From: CAVUXJ01 sp963814975
GTDB taxonomy: Bacteria > Acidobacteriota > Vicinamibacteria > Vicinamibacterales > CAVVIG01
Assembly: GCA_963814975.1 (NCBI GenBank)
Contig: CAWFFB010000030.1
Coordinates: forward strand, 62,001 to 126,000
Reading direction: 5' to 3'
DNA: 64,000 nucleotides
A program made the translations under genes and the position numbers. The notes below the pieces were generated by a model. That model saw nothing but the letters and a program-made list of their open reading frames with translations. It made no database searches and had not been told where the DNA came from. This document shows, piece by piece, positions 59,077-64,000 of the stretch (positions within the stretch are counted from its first letter, which is position 1; each line of letters opens with the position of its first letter).

Positions 59077-60888
59077 TCAGCGGACGCCGACCGATTTCGG
59101 AAGCGCGAACACGTAGATCATGTTCTGACCTGCGACGGAGTCGATCTCCGGAGCCAGGCTGTTTCGGCCATAGCCGGCGACGACGGCGATGTACTGCCGG
59201 CCGTCGACGGAGTAGCTGACCGGGTAGCCGCAGCACATGGAGCCCAGCCGGACTTCCCAGACCTTCTTCCCAGTGTCGATATCCAGGGCGAAGAAGTACC
59301 TTGCGGCGTCGCCATTGAACACCAGGCCGCCCGCTGTGGCGAGCACTGCCGAGTAATTGTAGGGCCGCTGCAGATACTGCCAGACCGTGTTCCCGGTCTC
59401 GACATCCACCGCCGTGATTCGGCCGACAGGATATTCACCATTTTCCATGGGTGCCACGTTCGGGTTTTGCACTTGCCGCTCGTCGACGTTGTAGGTAAAC
59501 GCCGGAGTAGGCCTGCGATTATCCCGGGCGTTGCCGGTGGTGCATATATTTCCGGTCGCTTGGATCATGATGTTCCGCTTCGGGTCGTAGGCGGGGGCAA
59601 CATGGCCGTCGCGGCCACCGGAGTGGGAGCTGCAATAGGTGATCTTCTTGCCGGGACGGTCGTATACCAACGCCTGGTTCATGGTGGCCAGGCCGGTGAC
59701 TGGATCGATCTTGTCGTAAAGGTTTTGCGCTCCAGGGAAGGTTTCCCTGGCGTAGAAGAACTCCCCGGTCTTCGCGTCGAGCGACCAGAACACCGGATTC
59801 TTGCAGGGCATGCCGACCAGGGTCCGCACGTTTTCTGTGGCGATCTTCGGATTGGCCGCGAGCATCCCTTCCGCCTTCGGATTCGGATGCATCGGCGTGT
59901 CGATGAGCATCATCTCGAACGTGCACTCCTGGTCCCAGTTGTCCTGCGGGAGGAGTTGGCGGCGCCACACGACCTCGCCGGTTTCCGGCCGCACCGCCCA
60001 GCGCGTATTGGTCCCGGCCAGGGTGGCATTCTTGCCGGCGACCCCGCGCTGGAAATCCGACGCCGGGCAGATCCCGGTCGAACCGTATTGCACCAGGTTC
60101 AGGACCGGGTCGTAGACGATCTGGCCCCAAACGCCCGTACACCAGCGGCTCTCGAAGGTCGTCCCGCCCCATGTCTCGTCGCCCGGTTTGCCCGGCCGCG
60201 GAATAACCTCGTTGCGCCACAACTCCTTGCCGGTTGCGATGTCGTGGCCGGTGACATAGCAAGCGAACGGCGCGTTCTGACAGCTGCCCCCTGCGATCAG
60301 GATCCCGTTGGCAACGATCGGGCCGCTGGTGTTGGCCACGTAGCCGTCGCCTCCGCGAAACGTCTCCCACACGATCTTGCCGGTTCTGGCATCGAGCGCG
60401 ATGACCGCATTGTCCGACGCGACCGTGAAGATCTTGTCGCCGTAGAGGGCGAGGCCGCGTTTAGGACCGGAATAATTGTGGCGGATGAGCCCCGGCCCCT
60501 CGCCGGCCGCGGGGAGTTCGCGACGATACTCCCAGATACGACTGCCGCTGACCGCGTCAACAGCCACGATGGCATCGTTCGGGCTGATCAGGTACATGAT
60601 CCCCTTGTGTATGAGCGGGGAAGTTGCGGCCCGGCCTCCGGTGGTTGGCATTTGCCGGGCCCAGACAAGCTGGAGACTGCTGATGTTCTCGCGGTTGATC
60701 TGATCGAGCGAGGAGTAGTTCCAGTGCGCCATGTTCCCGCCCAGCATCGGCCAGTCCGCCGGATCCGGGTTGTGCAGGCTCTCCCGGGTCACCGGGACGA
60801 ACCTGTCCAATGGTCCCTGTGCGACCGCTCCGCTTGCTATGACGCAGGCCACCGAAGTCATCGTCAACCGTCGGACTATTCGTTTCAT
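59077..60888 (-). CDS. PQQ-dependent alcohol dehydrogenase-type quinoprotein
   Basis: A 603-residue exported protein with signal peptide (LTMTSVACVIASGAVAQG) and an eight-bladed propeller of PQQ repeats (for example GDKIFTVASDNAVIALDART; WSLDAKTGEFFYARETFPGA; GRITAVDVETGNTVWQYLQR). Tryptophan-docking motifs and the WDQE segment near residue 340 match methanol/ethanol dehydrogenase relatives. There is no fused cytochrome domain, so electrons must pass to a separate cytochrome. A CC pair (GSMCCGYPVSYSV) lies near the C-terminus rather than at the usual position of the vicinal disulphide. Substrate unknown. ATG 60888 precedes the signal peptide directly. Confidence 0.9.
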   Translation of the reverse strand: MKRIVRRLTMTSVACVIASGAVAQGPLDRFVPVTRESLHNPDPADWPMLGGNMAHWNYSSLDQINRENISSLQLVWARQMPTTGGRAATSPLIHKGIMYLISPNDAIVAVDAVSGSRIWEYRRELPAAGEGPGLIRHNYSGPKRGLALYGDKIFTVASDNAVIALDARTGKIVWETFRGGDGYVANTSGPIVANGILIAGGSCQNAPFACYVTGHDIATGKELWRNEVIPRPGKPGDETWGGTTFESRWCTGVWGQIVYDPVLNLVQYGSTGICPASDFQRGVAGKNATLAGTNTRWAVRPETGEVVWRRQLLPQDNWDQECTFEMMLIDTPMHPNPKAEGMLAANPKIATENVRTLVGMPCKNPVFWSLDAKTGEFFYARETFPGAQNLYDKIDPVTGLATMNQALVYDRPGKKITYCSSHSGGRDGHVAPAYDPKRNIMIQATGNICTTGNARDNRRPTPAFTYNVDERQVQNPNVAPMENGEYPVGRITAVDVETGNTVWQYLQRPYNYSAVLATAGGLVFNGDAARYFFALDIDTGKKVWEVRLGSMCCGYPVSYSVDGRQYIAVVAGYGRNSLAPEIDSVAGQNMIYVFALPKSVGVR

Positions 60889-61292
60889 CACGAGTCCTTT
60901 CACCGATACTTCACAGGCGATGAACCCTGGAGGAAGTTGAGCAGTGGCAGCGTAGCACAGCCGCCGTCCTGCGGGCGCGCGGCACTCCCTGACTTCGTAC
61001 CGGGAACGCTCTGGTTCCACGGCGCCGATCACGGGGTTCGGACGGACTCCGTGCGGCGCGCGTTCCAGGCAATCGAATTGCGGCTGCAAGAGCGATTCGA
61101 CGACTGGGGCGGTGGCTTGTTTCCGTTTGTGTTCGAGCGCAGCGCCGAACCAGACAGGTGACGATCAATCGCCAGGGAGGGAGTGCCTGCAAGCAGGCGC
61201 CCTCCGCGCATTCCTTCGCAGAGCTCGAAACGCCTCGTGTCTATCGCATCAGCGGGACCTGGGGTCCGTGCCGAATCTCCGGAATGCCGGTC
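60889..61292. other. Spacer upstream of the PQQ dehydrogenase
   Basis: About 400 bases. A plus-strand frame at about 60985-61161 gives a protein-like end (FHGADHGVRTDSVRRAFQAI, FDDWGGGLFPFVFERS) but lacks a start with a ribosome binding site and I cannot assign it. No regulatory motif is evident. Confidence 0.4.
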
Positions 61293-62051
61293 TCAGTGTT
61301 TGGCTGGTTCCACGCGGGTCTTGCGGAGCAGCGGCGCCGCCTCCGGTGAAATCATGAACCTGATCATCGCGCGCGCGGCGTCCTGCTCCTTCGACGCTGC
61401 CAAGACACCGACGCTCGATGGGCACGGCTTGTTCAGGAAACCAGGCAGTGGCCCGACATAATCAGTCCCAGGAACGCCGACCATGATGTTGGTCTGCTGA
61501 AGACCGATCTCGAAGTCGCCGCGCGCCAGATAGTCGGTAACGGGACCGCCGGAGGTGAACGTTGTCCTGGCTTTCAACTGCTCGGTGAGGCCGAGCTGCG
61601 CAATCCCTTCGCCGATATGCGTGCCGCTGCAACCGCGCGAATAGCCGATCGACTTCGCCGCGAGCAACGTCGCCTTGTAGGCTTCCACGGTGCTGATGTC
61701 GGGTTTCGGCGCGCCCGCCCGTACCGAAAGGCCGAGACCGGCGAGCACGAAGGGCGTCACCGTGCCGGCCACGACCTTGCCAGTCTTGACGAGATTGTCA
61801 ATCGGGCCAGGATTTCCGGTGATAAGGTCTGCCCGGCCGTTGTTGAGTCTCCGCTCCAGCGCCGCGCCTTCTTCCTGCATGACAGTCACCTTGTGCCCGC
61901 TCGCACGTTCGAATGCGACCGCGAGCTCGCGCACCCCAGGTGTCGCGCCCTGGTTGGTCAGGATGACGAGTTCGGCCGCAAGGGCGGCTCCTTGCGAGCC
62001 GAAGGCTGCTCCCACAATGCACGCTGCGGTGAATTTCGCGCACGCTCTCAT
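61293..62051 (-). CDS. Exported molybdate-type (ModA-like) substrate-binding protein
   Basis: A 252-residue periplasmic protein. Signal peptide FTAACIVGAAFGSQGAALAA, then a type II binding-protein fold (LVILTNQGATPGVRELAVAF; ADLITGNPGPIDNLVKTGKV; AKSIGYSRGCSGTHIGEGIA; ARGDFEIGLQQTNIMVGVPG). The second cysteine-containing segment SRGCSGTHIGEG occupies the anion site. No ABC permease or ATPase follows, so it may be an orphan sensor or serve the adjacent PQQ dehydrogenase. GGGAGGAAGCC before ATG 62051 supports the start. Confidence 0.87.
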   Translation of the reverse strand: MRACAKFTAACIVGAAFGSQGAALAAELVILTNQGATPGVRELAVAFERASGHKVTVMQEEGAALERRLNNGRADLITGNPGPIDNLVKTGKVVAGTVTPFVLAGLGLSVRAGAPKPDISTVEAYKATLLAAKSIGYSRGCSGTHIGEGIAQLGLTEQLKARTTFTSGGPVTDYLARGDFEIGLQQTNIMVGVPGTDYVGPLPGFLNKPCPSSVGVLAASKEQDAARAMIRFMISPEAAPLLRKTRVEPAKH

Positions 62052-62564
62052 GGCTTCCTCCCGCTGTGTATCTGTCGGCAGCCGGATCGAATGGTCTGCC
62101 GCCCAACCGGCGAAGCTTATGCTGTCTTGCTTCAGTACGCCAGTTTATCGGGTGGGTCCCGACATTCGGGAAGAGACGCCCAAGTCTCGGGCGAGCGGGC
62201 GCGCCTTGGTGATCAGGATTTTGGCCGCGGTCCGATTATCGTCGCACTGCGATCGCGGTCCCGTCGGAAAGTTCCGGCCAACGTATGAACGAGGCGCGGA
62301 TTGGTTGGTCGTCTGAGGAGTGGTGGTGAATGAGATGCCTTGTTCCAAGAACATGAAGCTCATCTGGCGCTCGATCGTGATCCTGGTGCTGGCGTTGGAG
62401 ACAGGCAACCGAGCGGCGGACCAGACGCGCCTGGGCCCTGTGCGAGCGGCTCGCCAGCTGGTTGCCACTGGCGCCAGGTGTTCGAGTGACTTTCTGTTGA
62501 GGGCCTCGTGCACAGCCGCGATTGATCTCGGACCTTTCAGGGGGCACCTGTCCCGGTGGCGCGG
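62052..62564. other. Spacer with a possible Fis-type HTH relic
   Basis: About 510 bases with no intact gene. On the minus strand near 62145-62245 the peptide CDDNRTAAKILITKARPLAR resembles the Fis-like helix-turn-helix (NRTAAAKILG...) that ends sigma-54-dependent activators, but it is isolated and lacks the rest of the protein. On the plus strand 62350-62400 encodes a hydrophobic stretch without clear gene context. Both are probably decayed material. Confidence 0.35.
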
Positions 62565-64000
62565 TCACCAGTAATACTGGAGACCAAACACGAAGGAATT
62601 CGCGGTGTACGGCCGGTAGACGTACCCCATGACCAGCGAGCTGGGCTGGACGATGCCGTTGACCACGCTGGGATCGAACGCGTAGTCGTAGATGTTCAGC
62701 GGCTCGTAGAGATACGAGAACGTGCCCGCGAGGTTATTCCTGATCCGGTAGCGCGCGTCGATGTGCAGCTGCTGCAGCTTGTTGAACACCTCCGGCAGCT
62801 GATTGGGCGTCGTAATCGGGCTGCCGGCCGGAATCGTGTAGAGGTTATTGCCTGCCGCGTGGCTGAAATCGTACGAGAACCGCACCTCGGTGTTGCGGCC
62901 GATGCGGGGCGGCGTCGCGTAAATGGAAAAATAGTGGACCGTCTCGGTCGAGTCGGACGTCCAGTCGCGCAGGGGATCGTTGAACTGCGCGGCTGACGAA
63001 TCCCCCTCGTGCGATCGCTGCAGTCCGGTATACCGCTCGAAGTTGTAGGTGGCACCCGCGCCCATACCGTTCGGCAACTGGTAGTCGGCGCCGAGCGAGA
63101 AGGTGTTCCCGTTCGACTTCTGCAGTCCGAAAACAGTGTCGCTGTAGTCGTCGTGCAGGAGTCCGCCGGAGACGCTGAACATCCAGGCGTCCGACGGGAC
63201 GATGTCGACCTGCCCCACGAAGCGGTTTCTGGTCCGGTCGGCGAGGTCGTAGTGCCGCATCTCCGGGTGCTCGCCGATGTCGAGCAGGGCCTTCTCGTCG
63301 AGGCCCGATCCGGTGCGGCTGCCGACCTCGTATTGCACGCGGAAGGTGGCCCAGGAGGATCCCACCGCGTCGGCCGACACGCGAAGCACGTCCTCGCCGC
63401 TCGACTGGAGGATCCGTGCGTCGTAACCGTTGCCGTTGTGCGTATAGCCGACCGTGAGGGCGACTGGCTTCAGCTTGTCCCACGTCGCGTCGGCGTCGAA
63501 CGTGGTCCGGTCATGGGCATAGAGATCGGGACCGCCCGTGGGCGTCGTCGACACGTTCGAGTCGTAGGCGACGTACTGCGTGATGCTCGTCGCCGGCATG
63601 TGGTTGGCGTAGGTGTAATTGCGGAAGCGCGCGCCGAACCGCCAGTCGGTGGCCGGGCGCGACGTCAGGTTCAGGTTCGTCGAGAACACCTGCGCCTCGG
63701 CGGCGGCGCTGGCGCGCGGCAGCGCGATCGGCGCCAGCGCCGAATTGATGGTGAACGGCTGCAGCGGCTCGTCGTTGCTCCATAGGCCGTAGGAGAAGAA
63801 CCCGGTGACCTGCGTCTTGCGCGCCAGCTTGCGTGTAGCCGCCGAAGCTGATCGTCTGCGCCGAGTTCGAGGGCCACAGCGACATGCGGCCGCGTCCGGG
63901 CGTGCCCGACGCGTCGTCGAGGCGCAGCGGGCTGTCCCAGATGAGCGGGTCGGCGAGATTGTCGAACCACGATCCGCTGTAGGCGACGCGCAGCATGTTC
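62565..64000 (-). CDS. MtrB/PioB-family outer-membrane barrel, cut by window edge and frameshifted near 63836
   Basis: The C-terminal ~475 residues of a large outer-membrane barrel. Alternating strands (WRFGARFRNYTYANHMPATS; LTVGYTHNGNGYDARILQSS; VRFSYDFSHAAGNNLYTIPA) end in FVFGLQYYW, with a terminal aromatic. The segment before the break, NSAQTISFGGYT, joins in the other frame to KLARKTQVTGFFSYGLWSND once an extra base in TACACGCAAGC is removed. The spacing of motifs matches the MtrB/PioB family, which in Shewanella and Rhodopseudomonas threads a decahaem cytochrome through the outer membrane for extracellular electron transfer. The N-terminus and any MtrA partner lie beyond 64000. Confidence 0.78.
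   Translation of the reverse strand, partial: TCCASPTADRGSTISPTRSSGTARCASTTRRARPDAAACRCGPRTRRRRSASAATRKLARKTQVTGFFSYGLWSNDEPLQPFTINSALAPIALPRASAAAEAQVFSTNLNLTSRPATDWRFGARFRNYTYANHMPATSITQYVAYDSNVSTTPTGGPDLYAHDRTTFDADATWDKLKPVALTVGYTHNGNGYDARILQSSGEDVLRVSADAVGSSWATFRVQYEVGSRTGSGLDEKALLDIGEHPEMRHYDLADRTRNRFVGQVDIVPSDAWMFSVSGGLLHDDYSDTVFGLQKSNGNTFSLGADYQLPNGMGAGATYNFERYTGLQRSHEGDSSAAQFNDPLRDWTSDSTETVHYFSIYATPPRIGRNTEVRFSYDFSHAAGNNLYTIPAGSPITTPNQLPEVFNKLQQLHIDARYRIRNNLAGTFSYLYEPLNIYDYAFDPSVVNGIVQPSSLVMGYVYRPYTANSFVFGLQYYW

Noticed and set aside
58873..61161. Very long plus-strand open frame opposite the PQQ dehydrogenase
   Set aside because: It is antisense to a clear gene, rich in Arg, Asp and Val, and has no domain; an effect of high GC content and codon bias.
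1..64000. tRNA genes, rRNA genes, insertion sequences or CRISPR arrays
   Set aside because: I looked for tRNA T-loops, transposase motifs, terminal repeats and regular short repeats by eye and saw none that hold up; a dedicated scan could still find a weak one.

Overview
The window reads as GC-rich chromosomal DNA of an environmental Acidobacteriota member, most likely class Vicinamibacteria. This is an inference from gene content: a very long TonB-dependent receptor with an N-terminal carboxypeptidase-like domain, a PQQ-dependent alcohol dehydrogenase, an MtrB/PioB-type outer-membrane protein, Tat-exported amidohydrolase, many secreted redox enzymes, and no phage or plasmid genes. No rRNA, tRNA, CRISPR array or insertion sequence was recognised. 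At least ten genes carry single-base-type frameshifts, several in short homopolymers, so part of the apparent decay is probably residual assembly error.

Layout. 1-4.3 kb: a CDC48-type AAA+ ATPase running off the left edge with a translationally coupled partner, then Mrp/ApbC, a DUF971 protein and a FadR-type regulator. 4.8-6.4 kb: a FAD oxidoreductase fused to a Rieske domain. 6.5-15.2 kb: a putative regulon in which an OmpR-type two-component pair sits among a secreted kinase-like protein, a c-type cytochrome and the TonB receptor; the promoters share a direct-repeat box, TTAC-N7-TTAC. 15.3-26.1 kb: one long minus-strand chemosensory operon (porin, PstS-like binding protein, MCP, CheW, hybrid CheA-REC, CheB, CheR-TPR, membrane-anchored Hpt, REC-HD-GYP) that has no stand-alone CheY and appears to end in c-di-GMP hydrolysis.

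26.3-37.2 kb: di-haem peroxidase, a strikingly AT-rich spacer, a single-domain response regulator, a DUF481 outer-membrane protein, a secreted HpcH/HpaI aldolase, an ATP-dependent DNA ligase, a Tat-exported amidohydrolase, a PAS-GGDEF-EAL protein and a possible catalase-fold protein. 37.8-40.4 kb: a surface protein of TIG and FG-GAP-like repeats. 40.5-47 kb: large-subunit catalase, a glycosyltransferase relic, an alpha/beta hydrolase lacking its nucleophile, an NHL-repeat protein, a sirtuin and a degenerate AAA protein.

47.4-52.2 kb: an acyl-CoA dehydrogenase / MmgE-PrpD / CitE-like lyase / CaiB-BaiF CoA-transferase operon for an organic acid handled as its CoA thioester. 52.3-53.8 kb: a TerC-family metal exporter under a yybP-ykoY (Mn2+) riboswitch. 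54-58.8 kb: a GH13 glucosidase/amylase, a cyclooxygenase-like haem peroxidase and an aldo/keto reductase. 58.8-64 kb: an M48 peptidase relic, a PQQ dehydrogenase, a molybdate-type binding protein and an MtrB/PioB porin cut by the right edge, which hints at an extracellular electron transfer locus just outside the window.
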